Of a stretch of 64,000 nt of DNA, positions 24,563 to 33,364 are shown piece after piece. The notes under the pieces were generated by a model that saw only the letters and a list, made by a program, of their open reading frames with translations, did not search any database and had not been told where the DNA came from. Every line of letters starts with the position of its first letter. The stretch's first letter is position 1. The stretch covers positions 1-64,000 of the forward strand of contig JAFQFV010000005.1 of assembly GCA_017398555.1 (NCBI GenBank), read 5' to 3'. Position numbers and translations under genes: made by a program. The DNA is from Alistipes sp. (lineage in GTDB: Bacteria > Bacteroidota > Bacteroidia > Bacteroidales > Rikenellaceae).

Positions 24563-25462
24563 TTAGAAAGACATAGGGGCCTTGATGGTTGGATATGGGT
24601 CGTAACCCTCAAGGGTAAAGTCCTCATACTTAAAGTCAAAAATGCTCTTCACATCAGGGTTGAGTCGCATAGTTGGCAGTTTTCGCGGAGTGCGGCTCAA
24701 CTGCTCGGCAGCCTGCTCTAAGTGGTTGAGGTAGAGGTGAGTATCGCCTAAAGTATGGATAAACTCGCCCGGCTTAAGACCGCACACCTGCGCAATCATC
24801 ATTGTCAGCAGAGCGTATGATGCAATATTGAACGGCACGCCGAGGAAGGTATCTGCACTGCGCTGATAGAGCATACAAGAGAGTTTGCCATCGGCTACAT
24901 AAAATTGGAACAGTACGTGGCATGGCGGCAGAGCCATACCCTCAATATCGGCAACATTCCACGCCGAGACAATCATACGGCGAGAGTCAGGGTTGTTTTT
25001 AATTGTGTTTACAACCTGCTCAATCTGGTCTATAGTACCACCATCAGGGGTTGCCCAACTGCGCCACTGACAACCATATACGCGGTTCAAATCGCCAAAA
25101 GTGTAGCCCTCAATAGGTGAAATAACCCCCTTTGCAGCTGCTGCGAGGAAGGTCTCCATATCTACAGGCAGCACGCTGTGGCGGATGCAGAGCTCGTTGT
25201 AGTGACGATAGGCGTCATTATCCCAAATATGCACGCCATTCTCGACTAAATATTTGATATTTGTGTCGCCATTCAAGAACCACAACAACTCATGGATAAT
25301 TCCCTTCAGAAAGACCTTCTTTGTGGTCAGCAGAGGAAAACCCTCACTCAAATCAAAGCGCATCTGGTGGCCGAAGACACTCTTTGTGCCTGTGCCTGTG
25401 CGGTCACTCTTAGTGACGCCCTGGGTCATTATTCGATTGAGAAGGTCGTGATATTGTTTCAT
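24563..25462 (-). CDS. thyA: ThyA, thymidylate synthase
   Basis: ThyA methylates dUMP to dTMP using methylene-tetrahydrofolate. The 299-aa product has [18 protein letters not shown] (phosphate-binding Arg), [25 protein letters not shown], the catalytic Cys in [13 protein letters not shown] and [21 protein letters not shown]. It precedes folA on the same strand and follows lpxH by 2 bp, so lpxH-thyA-folA-nitroreductase form a compact unit. Confidence 0.97.
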   Translation of the reverse strand: MKQYHDLLNRIMTQGVTKSDRTGTGTKSVFGHQMRFDLSEGFPLLTTKKVFLKGIIHELLWFLNGDTNIKYLVENGVHIWDNDAYRHYNELCIRHSVLPVDMETFLAAAAKGVISPIEGYTFGDLNRVYGCQWRSWATPDGGTIDQIEQVVNTIKNNPDSRRMIVSAWNVADIEGMALPPCHVLFQFYVADGKLSCMLYQRSADTFLGVPFNIASYALLTMMIAQVCGLKPGEFIHTLGDTHLYLNHLEQAAEQLSRTPRKLPTMRLNPDVKSIFDFKYEDFTLEGYDPYPTIKAPMSF

Positions 25463-25464
25463 AA

Positions 25465-26178
25465 CTATTTGTGTTTCAGTGTTATATTGCCGTTGCTGTC
25501 AAGTTCTGCCCAAGAGGCTCCCGTTGCCCAATTGCCCAAAAATGTAACATTCTCTCTCTGGTGCGAAATGTGCAGATGCCCGAAGATAAAGTGGTCGATA
25601 GTCTGCTCTTTATACCCCTCAGCAAACTCGATAAGCGGGTCGAGGTAACTCAAATCGGTCTGCTCCTTATGTGCCTTACGGGATGAGCCGCTCCACCACT
25701 GACCGAACTTGAGGAACAGGTCGGGATGTATAAGCCACGAGGCGAGAAAACGGAGCGGTTTTGAACGGAAAAAGGCGTTCATCAGTCGGAGCATCGGCTG
25801 CCCCTTGATATTTGTGTTATCTCCGTGCGAAATGTAGAGCTTTTTGCCCGCAAGGGTGAATATTTGAGGTGTAGTATATAGCTCTATGCCACACTCCTCA
25901 GTAAGATATTTACCCACCCACATATCGTGGTTGCCTGTAAGCATCACCACTCTGATACCGCGGTCGGTCATACGAGCAAGTTGTCCGAGAGTTCTGACAA
26001 ATCCCTGCGGAACAACTCTCTTATACTCAAACCAAAAGTCAAATATATCTCCGACCAAAAATAGCACCTCGGCAGTGGGCTCAATATGTTTGAGCCACTC
26101 CACAAATCGTTGTTCGGTAGCTCTTTGTGCCTTCTTGTCGCCACTGCCGAGGTGTATGTCTGATGCGAAATATATCAT
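25465..26178 (-). CDS. lpxH: LpxH-like UDP-2,3-diacylglucosamine diphosphatase
   Basis: LpxH cleaves UDP-2,3-diacylglucosamine to lipid X in lipid A synthesis. The 237-aa calcineurin-like protein has metal-binding motifs [11 protein letters not shown] (D-x-H), [13 protein letters not shown] (G-D-x-F-D), [14 protein letters not shown] (G-N-H-D), [10 protein letters not shown] and [12 protein letters not shown] (G-H-x-H). Size and motifs fit the LpxH-type family used in Bacteroidota. The next gene starts 2 bp after its stop. Confidence 0.88.
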   Translation of the reverse strand: MIYFASDIHLGSGDKKAQRATEQRFVEWLKHIEPTAEVLFLVGDIFDFWFEYKRVVPQGFVRTLGQLARMTDRGIRVVMLTGNHDMWVGKYLTEECGIELYTTPQIFTLAGKKLYISHGDNTNIKGQPMLRLMNAFFRSKPLRFLASWLIHPDLFLKFGQWWSGSSRKAHKEQTDLSYLDPLIEFAEGYKEQTIDHFIFGHLHISHQRENVTFLGNWATGASWAELDSNGNITLKHK

Positions 26179-26212
26179 CTTTCAGTCTGTTATCGGTTAC
26201 AACCCGTACCGA

Positions 26213-27337
26213 TTAAAAGAGCTTTTCAAGCTCTTTCACCAGCGCATCGCTATAGACGTTCTTGGCTACGATACGGCCATTGCGATCGATAAGGTAGTTT
26301 GAAGGGAGCGAACGAACATTGTACACACCCATAATCGGAGATGCCTGACCGCGGAAGTCGCAGACAGATACCCATGGTAACTTCTGCTCCTGCACAGCCT
26401 GAATCCAAGTGGCCTTCGAGGTGTCAAAAGATACCTGATATACGCGGAAACCGTTAGCCTCGTACTTGTTGTAAATCTCCTTGAGCTCTGCATTGAGTGC
26501 ATTGCTATTACCGAGCTCTGCTGCCCAGAAATCGACAAGGATAACATTGCCCTCCAACTCTGAGAGCTTCGATGGGTTGCCATACATATCGTCGGCAACA
26601 ATATCCGGATAGTCGCGCTCCTCAATAGTGTTGAGCAGCGATGTCTGTGCCTCCATACGAGCCACATCGTTACGCAGTGTAACTACAAATGGCGAGGTAG
26701 GGTAGCTCTTGCAAACCGCATCGGCAACGGTGCGGAAGTAGATAATATCGCTCTCGGAATTTACAAGGTACTGCTCGTCAGGAAGACGCTGGTAGAGCGC
26801 ATACACGGCAGCAATAGAGCTCTTATTCTTGATGATGAACGATATCTGATTACGCTTCAGCTCACGCTGCTTGCTGTTGTAAAGACGTGCAATCTCCGGG
26901 CGAGCCGCCTCACCGGCCTCTGCATAGGCTGCAATGCTGGCGTTGAGCTCCTGCATACCTGAGATATACTCGCGGTTAAACTCGCGCAATAACTCCGACT
27001 CCTTTGAACCGCTGACGGTGTAGTTGGCAAGCACCGAGCCTAAAGAGCCTACAGTGACATTCTCACCGGCAGTGAGCAGCAACGGAATACGCTCGTTGTT
27101 GTAGATAATGTTGTAGATAGACGGAGTCTGCGGAACATTCTTTACCAAGAAACGGTAAGAGCCGTCTGCTGCCAAAGCGACAGAGTCGATGATAGTCTGA
27201 CCTGCAGCGGTCATCTGCTCCAAATAGACATCCTTGGCGTTAAGTCCCAAAAACTTACCTGAGATGCGAACATCGTTATTGCTGCAGCTGCAGCAGAGAA
27301 TGGTTGCACAAATGAGTGCAAAAAGGGTATTCTTCAT
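26213..27337 (-). CDS. TlpA-like thioredoxin-fold lipoprotein lacking the CxxC active site
   Basis: The 374-aa product has a lipobox region (ICATILCCSC) and a DUF4369-type N-terminal beta domain (about 22-115), then a helical linker and an AhpC/TSA-TlpA thioredoxin fold (about 245-374). The fold is recognisable: ILVDFWAAELGNSNALNAELKEIY and the cis-Pro loop SLPSNYLIDRNG. At residues 275 and 278, where family members have the two Cys of W-C-x-x-C, this protein has Leu and Ser, so it cannot do thiol-disulfide exchange by the usual route. Start at 27337 gives the signal peptide directly. It ends 34 bp before lpxH. Confidence 0.85.
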   Translation of the reverse strand: MKNTLFALICATILCCSCSNNDVRISGKFLGLNAKDVYLEQMTAAGQTIIDSVALAADGSYRFLVKNVPQTPSIYNIIYNNERIPLLLTAGENVTVGSLGSVLANYTVSGSKESELLREFNREYISGMQELNASIAAYAEAGEAARPEIARLYNSKQRELKRNQISFIIKNKSSIAAVYALYQRLPDEQYLVNSESDIIYFRTVADAVCKSYPTSPFVVTLRNDVARMEAQTSLLNTIEERDYPDIVADDMYGNPSKLSELEGNVILVDFWAAELGNSNALNAELKEIYNKYEANGFRVYQVSFDTSKATWIQAVQEQKLPWVSVCDFRGQASPIMGVYNVRSLPSNYLIDRNGRIVAKNVYSDALVKELEKLF

Positions 27338-27399
27338 AAAAAATCTAAAAAATCTCTCAAAAACAGGGTAAAGATAGTAATTATTTTCCAATTACCTCT

Positions 27400-28074
27400 C
27401 TATTTGCGTGGGGAGTTGCCGTTTTTTTTGTGGTTTTTATGTTGTTGTACAACTCTGCCCTTGCCTTTTGGCTGTTGTTGGCGACCCTTATTACGCTGTG
27501 GATGTGCCAAAGAGTTGTGTTTGTAGTCGCTTCGGATATTATTTAGAGCCTGTTCGTCAATCTCAATGCTGTTTCCGGACAGAATCTTTATATCTTTTAT
27601 TATCACCTCATTATTCGGGTGGTCGAGGTTATACTCATAGCTCTTGGTACGCATGTATCGAGCGATGTTACCCACGGTAGCGTCGATACTCTTATCCTCC
27701 GGACAGTCAGCAAGGCTCTTGAGAATACGACCTACATATTTGCCGTAGTGCTTGAATCGAATAAAACTCTGTGGATAGTTCAAACGGCGCGGCGTCGGCT
27801 CCAACTCCTCGCGTGTAGGCTGTGGATATGGACTATCTACATCTAATTGAAAATCAGACATTATAAAGAGGTGATCCCAAAGTTTGTGGGTAAAATCTGC
27901 GGTATCTCTAAGCAGTGGGTTGAGGTTACCCATCACTGCGATAACAGCCTTTGCCTGGCGTGTGCGCTCGGCACGATCTTCGATAGTAAGCAGAGAATCG
28001 ACCATCTCTTGGATGTGGCGACCATACTCCGGCAAATAGAGTTTGCGACGCTTGTAGTTGTAATTATGTCTCAT
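27400..28074 (-). CDS. DUF4290 family protein
   Basis: The 224-aa product matches what I know of DUF4290: YNYKRRKLYLPEYGRHIQEMVD at the start, MGNLNPLLRDTADFTHKLWDHLFIMSDF, and PRRLNYPQSFIRFKHYGKYVGRIL. The family is confined to Bacteroidota and has no assigned role. The protein has no signal peptide and ends in a basic, low-complexity tail (about residues 190-224; QQQPKGKGRVVQQHKNHKKNG), which suggests nucleic-acid contact by charge alone. Confidence 0.85.
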   Translation of the reverse strand: MRHNYNYKRRKLYLPEYGRHIQEMVDSLLTIEDRAERTRQAKAVIAVMGNLNPLLRDTADFTHKLWDHLFIMSDFQLDVDSPYPQPTREELEPTPRRLNYPQSFIRFKHYGKYVGRILKSLADCPEDKSIDATVGNIARYMRTKSYEYNLDHPNNEVIIKDIKILSGNSIEIDEQALNNIRSDYKHNSLAHPQRNKGRQQQPKGKGRVVQQHKNHKKNGNSPRK

Positions 28075-28233
28075 AACTGTTAAGGGTTGTCCGATACTCT
28101 GTAAGGTCGTGGACAGTGCCCTGTTTGATCTAAAAATTTAACCGTAATACCTCCTCAAACAATGATTTGTAAGGGTTGTAGATTACGAAAGTAAAGCCTT
28201 AAATTTGATGCAAAAATAGTAAACTTTTACACA
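28075..28233. promoter_or_regulatory. Divergent intergenic region between DUF4290 and sigma-54 activator genes
   Basis: 159 bp separate the two divergent genes. A degenerate -7 element for the minus-strand gene (TACTTTCG) is visible near 28187-28194, with no good -33 element. The decamer TAAGGGTTGT occurs twice, near 28080 and 28170. No strong promoter or hairpin could be established for the plus-strand gene. Confidence 0.3.
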
Positions 28234-29376
28234 ATGACAAAACTTTTGGTACTTGAACATTCAAAAAGTGTGCGAAACAATCTCTGTGAGCGATTAGAGT
28301 TTGAGGGATATGCCACGCGGGCGGTCGAAACGGCAGCTGCTGCGGAGGTTATAGCGGGGCAGGAGCAGATAGATTTGGTGATAACGGATGACGTTGAGAT
28401 GTTGCCTGAGGTGGATATTCCCCTTATTATTACATCCTCTGCACCGAGCTTTGAGTCGGCAGTCGAGGCGATGCATCGCGGAGCGGTCGATTTTTTGGTT
28501 AAACCTCTCGATATGAATCGTCTGCTTGCATCTATTCGGAGTAATGTCCCCCAGAACGAGGTGCAAGGTGTGATGAGCCATAATAATCGCCGAGGTTGTC
28601 GCCAAAGACGCGGAACGGCAGAGATTGCTATTGAGCCGATTGTCGGCGAATCGGATGAGATTGTCCATGTCAGACACCTTATAGATAAAGTCGCACCCTC
28701 TCAGGCGCGCGTGCTTATCACGGGTGAAAATGGTACGGGCAAGGAGCTTGTTGCTCGCTGGCTGCACGCTAAATCTTCTCGTGCAGCTGCCCCTTTTGTT
28801 GAGGTTAATTGTGCGGCAATACCGTCAGAACTTATTGAGAGTGAGCTGTTTGGACACGAGCGAGGAGCCTTTACCTCGGCGGTAAAACAACGTAAAGGAA
28901 AGTTTGAACAGGCTGATGGAGGAACGCTCTTTATGGATGAGATAGGCGATATGTCACTCTCTGCACAGGCAAAGGTGCTCAGAGCGCTGCAAGAGCGTAA
29001 AATCTCTCGCGTGGGTAGCGATAGAGATATAGATGTGGATGTAAGGGTTATTGCGGCGACGAATAAGAATCTGCGCGAAGAGATTGCGAAGGGGAATTTT
29101 CGCGAGGACCTCTACCACAGATTGAGTGTCATCGTTATCAGTGTGCCTCCGTTGCGGACACGCCACGGGGATATACCGATGCTTGTCGATTACTTTATAT
29201 CGCACATCTGCTCGGAGTATGATATTGCCCGAAAACCTATTGAATCTCAGGCGGTTAATGCCCTGTCAAAGATGCGCTGGAGTGGTAATATTCGAGAGTT
29301 GAGAAATGTCATCGAGCGATTGATAATTCTTAGTGGCGACAGAATTACACAGACGGATATAGAGCTCTATTGCTAA
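28234..29376 (+). CDS. Reduced NtrC-type sigma-54 activator
   Basis: Sigma-54 activators use ATP to open promoters. The 380-aa product has a short receiver-like domain (1-105), AAA+ domain with GENGTGKE Walker A (164-171), GGTLFMDEIGDM Walker B and arginine-finger region, and the C-terminal lid WSGNIRELRNVIERL. It differs from the family in four ways: the receiver's usual acidic pair is EH (8-9), about 13 residues are missing between Asp52 and Thr67, the sigma-contact loop reads GAFTSA (211-216), and the protein ends at about 380 with no Fis-type HTH. No histidine kinase gene is near. Confidence 0.88.
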   Translation: MTKLLVLEHSKSVRNNLCERLEFEGYATRAVETAAAAEVIAGQEQIDLVITDDVEMLPEVDIPLIITSSAPSFESAVEAMHRGAVDFLVKPLDMNRLLASIRSNVPQNEVQGVMSHNNRRGCRQRRGTAEIAIEPIVGESDEIVHVRHLIDKVAPSQARVLITGENGTGKELVARWLHAKSSRAAAPFVEVNCAAIPSELIESELFGHERGAFTSAVKQRKGKFEQADGGTLFMDEIGDMSLSAQAKVLRALQERKISRVGSDRDIDVDVRVIAATNKNLREEIAKGNFREDLYHRLSVIVISVPPLRTRHGDIPMLVDYFISHICSEYDIARKPIESQAVNALSKMRWSGNIRELRNVIERLIILSGDRITQTDIELYC

Positions 29377-29378
29377 CA

Positions 29379-29410
29379 AAAAAAGCGACCTGTTTGGGTC
29401 GCTTTTTTGT
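29379..29410. terminator. Bidirectional intrinsic terminator
   Basis: AAAAGCGACC pairs with GGTCGCTTTT around a six-base loop, with A- and T-runs on both sides. It lies between the convergent sigma-54 activator gene and the Cys-rich lipoprotein gene and can end both transcripts. Confidence 0.85.
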
Positions 29411-29424
29411 TGGTGAATGAAAAA

Positions 29425-29706
29425 TTACTGCTTGTTGCAGCACTCCTTCTTGCACTCCTCAGCCTTCTCGCAATTAGCCTTGTCGCACTCACCCTTGCAC
29501 TCTGCTTTGTCGCACTCGCCCTTGCACTCAGCCTTCTCAGCACACTCACCCTGGCAAGGTGCAGCAGCCTCAGCAGCTGCAGCTGCCTCTACACACTGCT
29601 CGCAAGCAGCCTTCTCGCAAGTTGCAGCCTTCTTATTATTGTTACCACAGCAGCCAACCATTGCAAGAGCTGCAACCACTACTACAAGTGAAAGAATCTT
29701 CTTCAT
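29425..29706 (-). CDS. Small cysteine-rich lipoprotein
   Basis: The 93-aa product has a lipoprotein signal (MKKILSLVVVVAALAMVGC) and a mature part of about 75 residues with about 15 Cys. The region after an Ala-rich stretch repeats ECKGECDKA twice, with other C-x2/3-C pairs, so it consists of spaced cysteine pairs among Lys and Glu. It could bind metals or form many disulfides; I do not recognise a family. A good promoter (29746-29777) and shared terminator make it a single-gene unit. An in-frame ATG at 29715 is an alternative start. Confidence 0.75.
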   Translation of the reverse strand: MKKILSLVVVVAALAMVGCCGNNNKKAATCEKAACEQCVEAAAAAEAAAPCQGECAEKAECKGECDKAECKGECDKANCEKAEECKKECCNKQ

Positions 29707-29745
29707 AATCTTCAAGTTTTAGATGTTTAACAAAAAATTATCACT

Positions 29746-29777
29746 CAAAGTTAGAAACATTATGCGAAAACTGCAAA
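29746..29777 (-). promoter_or_regulatory. Promoter of the Cys-rich lipoprotein gene
   Basis: TTTG (29777-29774), 20 bp, TAACTTTG (29753-29746) on the minus strand. The leader would be about 35 nt to the ATG at 29706. Confidence 0.75.
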
Positions 29778-29799
29778 TTTTTCTGCGGAAAAATGCTAT

Positions 29800-30258
29800 T
29801 TAGCGCTTCAATTCTGCCATTGGAATACTCTCGCGCATAATAAATGCCTTCGGGAAAGATGGTTTTATCTTCTCAAGCAGAATCAGAGCCTCCTCCTGTG
29901 TTGTGCAGTTCCCGGCAGCAACTTTGAAGTATGGATTGTCGTAAGTGACATAGGTTTTAAGAGTTGGCATACGCAGTGCCAAAGAGTCGCAAGCGGCAAA
30001 GGCATCCGCACGTGCTGTCTGCGAATTACTCATAAAGAGCATAATGCGAAAACCATTGACACTTGTCGGACGATTTGTAGCTACGCGGGCAGTTATCTGT
30101 GCTGCATCATCGTGCTCAGTGACCTCTACCGTAGTGCGGATGGTTGTCAGCGAGTCGATTTGAACGGGAGAGGATAGATGCTCCTTGAATGTGCGCAGGT
30201 TTTGAGCCGAAACGGCAACAGCTGCGAGAATGAATATTACGATTAAAACTCTCTTCAT
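29800..30258 (-). CDS. Secreted SPOR-domain-like protein
   Basis: The 152-aa product has a signal peptide (MKRVLIVIFILAAVAVSA) and a C-terminal SPOR-like domain (about 70-148): VNGFRIMLFMSNSQTARADAF, PTLKTYVTYDNPYFKVAAGNC and EALILLEKIKPSFPKAFIM. SPOR domains bind denuded glycan strands of peptidoglycan; the pattern YDNPYFKV.AG is typical of Bacteroidota members. It follows the preceding lipoprotein gene by 3 bp. Confidence 0.78.
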   Translation of the reverse strand: MKRVLIVIFILAAVAVSAQNLRTFKEHLSSPVQIDSLTTIRTTVEVTEHDDAAQITARVATNRPTSVNGFRIMLFMSNSQTARADAFAACDSLALRMPTLKTYVTYDNPYFKVAAGNCTTQEEALILLEKIKPSFPKAFIMRESIPMAELKR

Positions 30259-30261
30259 ATA

Positions 30262-30741
30262 TTATTTACCCAATTTGTTCAATAGCTCTGTGGCGGCGAC
30301 TCTCGGGGTGCCAAAGTGCTTCTTAATACCCATAACTTCGATATCAGAGTCGAAGGCAATCTCTACGTCATCAAACTTCTTCTCGCTTAACCTCATAAGT
30401 AGCGAAATCGCCCTCAGAGGGTTGTGTAGCTTAATCTCAAGAGGAACATCTACGGCGTGAATACCCTTTTTGGGAATTGTCACGGGGGCCATCAGCGAGG
30501 CGTGAGCCGTCAGTACATTATCGCAATAGAGATCGCCCTCTCCTGTCTTAATAACGGGGGTGTAGGCGGTTTCATTGCGTACGCGCAGGGTTACGACCCA
30601 ACCTCCCGACATAGAGCCGCTGATATTCTCGATGCCTTCGATGCCCAGCTTCTCCTGAATACGCTCGGCAGCACTCTTTTTCGAGGAGCAACCTGTGGCA
30701 AATAGCGATAGGGCGATGAGTATTGTAACTATCTTTTTCAT
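30262..30741 (-). CDS. Lipoprotein of unknown function
   Basis: The 159-aa product has a clear lipobox (LSLFATGCSSKKSA, Cys at about 18). The mature part contains one predicted beta-rich domain (GGWVVTLRVRNET..., KGIHAVDVPLEIKLHNP) that weakly recalls LEA type 2-like folds. I do not recognise the family. Its ATG overlaps the menG stop by 4 bp (ATGA), so it belongs to the lolC/E-menG operon. Confidence 0.65.
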   Translation of the reverse strand: MKKIVTILIALSLFATGCSSKKSAAERIQEKLGIEGIENISGSMSGGWVVTLRVRNETAYTPVIKTGEGDLYCDNVLTAHASLMAPVTIPKKGIHAVDVPLEIKLHNPLRAISLLMRLSEKKFDDVEIAFDSDIEVMGIKKHFGTPRVAATELLNKLGK

Positions 30742-31448
30742 CTTTTCTCTGCTATATAAATTTGTGCAATGCCGAAGCTTTGGCTACGGCGTTTTACCAT
30801 CTTAAATCCCGCAGCCTCAATGATTTGCGAGAATTTGTCTGGGTTCGGAAAACTATCTACCGAGGCAGGTAGGTATTCGTATGCCGAGCGATTGCGGGAG
30901 ATAAGACCACCAACCCACGGCAGAATCTTGTGCGAGTAGAGTCGGTAACACCAACCAATCAGTCGGCTCTTCGGATTTGAGAACTCAAGGATTACCAAAT
31001 GGCCGCCCTGACGAATAATTCGGCGCAACTCGATAAGGCAACGATCCTTATTCTCAAAGTTGCGGATACCGAAGGCGATAGTTACGGCATCGACGCTCTC
31101 TGATGGCAAATCCAGCTTCTCTGCATTACCCTCCATAAGGGTTATGCGCTCCTCAAGTCCCGCCTTGGCTACCTTCTGACGAGCCACAGCAAGCATCTGA
31201 GGGGATAGGTCGGCACCACAAATTGTTGCGCCCTCGATTTTTCGAGCCATAGCAATAGCCAAGTCGCCCGTGCCGGTTGCAATATCGAGAATCTGCTTTG
31301 CACCGAGCTTTCGGAGCGAACGGACTACTCTGCGACGCCACAGTTTGTCAATCGACAGAGAGAGTATATGGTTGAGACGGTCGTATGTTGGTGCGATGTC
31401 GTCAAACATCTGCTTGACCTGCTCGGTTTGAGGTTTTACTTCACTCAT
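30738..31448 (-). CDS. menG: MenG/UbiE, demethylmenaquinone methyltransferase
   Basis: The enzyme methylates demethylmenaquinone with SAM, the last step in menaquinone synthesis. The 236-aa protein has MFDDIAPTYDRLNHILSLSIDKLWRR at the start, the SAM motif ILDIATGTGDLAIAMA, the family block VDAVTIAFGIRNFENKDRCL and GGHLVILEFSNPKS. Bacteroidota use menaquinone, so the MenG role is expected. The gene is 2 bp after the permease gene and overlaps the next by 4 bp. Confidence 0.94.
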   Translation of the reverse strand: MSEVKPQTEQVKQMFDDIAPTYDRLNHILSLSIDKLWRRRVVRSLRKLGAKQILDIATGTGDLAIAMARKIEGATICGADLSPQMLAVARQKVAKAGLEERITLMEGNAEKLDLPSESVDAVTIAFGIRNFENKDRCLIELRRIIRQGGHLVILEFSNPKSRLIGWCYRLYSHKILPWVGGLISRNRSAYEYLPASVDSFPNPDKFSQIIEAAGFKMVKRRSQSFGIAQIYIAEKR

Positions 31449-31450
31449 AA

Positions 31451-32683
31451 TTATTCATATTTTACAGACTCCGCCGGCTCTATACGTGCCACTATCGCTG
31501 TGGCGGCAAAGAGCAGTGAGAGTATTGCTGCTGCAAAGATAGTGTTTATTATCAAAATCTCCACAATACTTATAGAAACGGGAACTTGCGAGACAAAGTA
31601 TGCCGAGGCATCCAATTTTATCACACCCGTATATTTCTGTATGATTATCAGCACTATAGCTATGGTATTTCCGATGGCAAGACCCTTGCCCACGATTTTT
31701 GCCGCCTGATATAGGAATATCTGACGAATGGAGCGGTTGCTCATACCTAAACTCTTGAGAATACCGACCATTCGGGTACGCTCAAAGAGGAGTATCAGCA
31801 GCGCTGTAATCATATTGAATAGCACGACGATAAACATAATGACGATAATCACCACCGCATTTACATCGTGTGTCTGCAACCAGGCAAAGATGTTGGCATA
31901 AAGTTCGCTCGCTGCCACAGCCGAGAGGTTGCCATAACCTACATAGTAGTCGAAAATATTCCAATTCAACTGCTCTGTAACCTGCTCGACAGAGTAGCCC
32001 TCCTCCACATCTATCTCAAAGCCGGAGAAGGTGTCGCTTGACCAGCCATTGAGCTTCTGCACATTGCGAATATCGGTCAGTGCAACGGTTATAGGCATCT
32101 CGCCCAGAGAGCTGTATATGCCGCAAACTTTGAAGATATCTTTCCCAGGTAGTGACGGGCCCTCTAATGAGAGCAACTCCACTCGGTCGCCTACGCCCAC
32201 GTTAAGCTCAGAGGCGATTTTTTCGGGTAACAATAGCTCCTTATAGCGGTTCTCCTCTATGCGAGGTGTTGTGCCTGCAGTGATTGTCCTGGCAAGTGCC
32301 GAGTTGGGGTCAAATGAGGCGATACCCTTTATTACTATACCCGAAGCACCACTCTTAGAGCGGATGACTGAACTGCGCATAGCATATCCGTCAATCGACT
32401 TAATACCCTTGGTCATCGAGAAGACGAGGTTTAGTGAAGAGTCACGTTTTACCTCTCTTACTTCGGCACCGTAGAGGGTCGATATGTCGGTTACGCTGAT
32501 ATCGGACGAGAGGTCGGAGAGGGTAGAGTATATCTCCTTCTTAAAACCGAAAACTACCGCCAATGTTATCACCATAACAGCAATGCTGACAGCTACGGCA
32601 GAGGTGGCAATGCGTACCATTGTGCTCTGCGTAGATGTGGTCGATTTGGCTGTTCGGTTAGCTATAAATAACGGTAAATTCAT
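31451..32683 (-). CDS. LolC/E-like FtsX-family ABC transporter permease
   Basis: The 410-aa protein has one TM helix at about 27-48, a large periplasmic domain (about 50-265) and three TM helices in an FtsX domain (about 270-405: VIIVIMFIVVLFNMITALLILLFERTRMVGILKSLGMSNRSIRQIF). This topology and the ERTRMIGILKALG-type motif are those of LolC/LolE, which release lipoproteins from the inner membrane. No ATPase gene (lolD) is adjacent, so the partner must be encoded elsewhere. Confidence 0.85.
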   Translation of the reverse strand: MNLPLFIANRTAKSTTSTQSTMVRIATSAVAVSIAVMVITLAVVFGFKKEIYSTLSDLSSDISVTDISTLYGAEVREVKRDSSLNLVFSMTKGIKSIDGYAMRSSVIRSKSGASGIVIKGIASFDPNSALARTITAGTTPRIEENRYKELLLPEKIASELNVGVGDRVELLSLEGPSLPGKDIFKVCGIYSSLGEMPITVALTDIRNVQKLNGWSSDTFSGFEIDVEEGYSVEQVTEQLNWNIFDYYVGYGNLSAVAASELYANIFAWLQTHDVNAVVIIVIMFIVVLFNMITALLILLFERTRMVGILKSLGMSNRSIRQIFLYQAAKIVGKGLAIGNTIAIVLIIIQKYTGVIKLDASAYFVSQVPVSISIVEILIINTIFAAAILSLLFAATAIVARIEPAESVKYE

Positions 32684-32710
32684 CGTCTGCTGTTTGGGTT
32701 ATAACCTCTT

Positions 32711-33199
32711 CTAATACAATACTTTATCCTCTTTCTCTTCCCACGCTTTGAAGCCTGCGAGAGCCTGCTCTCTCATAATGTTGATGCACGGGATAGAACG
32801 CTCCGAATTACCAAGAGCAATCTGGTCGTAAATAAACGAATCGTCAAAATTAATAGCCTTTGCATCCTGTTTGGTGTTGCCGTAAAATATACGCTCCACA
32901 CCCGCCCAATAGAGGGCGCTCAGACACATCGGACACGGCTCGCAAGAGGAGTAGATGGTACACCCTTTGAGCTTGAAGTCGCCCACCTTGGCGCAAGCGC
33001 TACGAATTGCACTCACCTCGGCATGAGCTGTAGGGTCACAAGATGCCGTAACTCGATTTGTGCCGGTGGCTAAAACCTCTCCATCGCGGACAATTACTGC
33101 ACCAAATGGGCCACCGCCATTTGCAACGTTCTCTATTGATAAATCAATAGCCTGTTGCATGAACTTTTCGTCTTCGGATGTAAATTTCATACTTTTCAT
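32711..33199 (-). CDS. Guanine deaminase-like nucleoside deaminase
   Basis: The 162-aa protein is of the CDA fold. Zinc motifs are HAEVSAIRSA (His and catalytic Glu) and SSCEPCPMCLSALYWA (Cys pair). It carries GGGPFGAVIVRDGEVL and the C-terminal segment typical of Bacillus GuaD-like enzymes (RIFYGNTKQDAKAINFDDSF). Deamination of guanine to xanthine is likely; tRNA adenosine deaminase is less likely because of the domain-swapped tail. A possible in-frame start is at 33190; a -7 element (33204-33211) leaves almost no leader for the ATG at 33199. Confidence 0.85.
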   Translation of the reverse strand: MKSMKFTSEDEKFMQQAIDLSIENVANGGGPFGAVIVRDGEVLATGTNRVTASCDPTAHAEVSAIRSACAKVGDFKLKGCTIYSSCEPCPMCLSALYWAGVERIFYGNTKQDAKAINFDDSFIYDQIALGNSERSIPCINIMREQALAGFKAWEEKEDKVLY

Positions 33200-33203
33200 A
33201 CTA

Positions 33204-33231
33204 CAAAATTACACAAAAATTCTTATCTTTG
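33204..33231. promoter_or_regulatory. Divergent -7 elements for the deaminase and Zn-peptidase genes
   Basis: TAATTTTG on the minus strand (33211-33204) and TATCTTTG on the plus strand (33224-33231) both match TAnnTTTG. Neither has a convincing -33 element at 19-20 bp, so confidence is moderate. The divergent start sites would lie about 25 bp apart. Confidence 0.45.
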
Positions 33232-33364
33232 CTCGAATTTTGAATTTTATGCCCATTTTTCTGCATCGAGCGTGCAAAAGGGGCTAAATTGAGCGATTTG
33301 AGATAGCTGTGTCGATACTAAAGCGATACAAATATCGTTGTTATTGAAAAAGTATTTTACGACT

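Noticed and set aside
29407..29691. Plus-strand Leu/Ala-rich ORF opposite the Cys-rich lipoprotein gene
   Set aside because: Its hydrophobic repeats are the mirror of the Cys/Lys repeats; the minus strand has a signal peptide, promoter and terminator.
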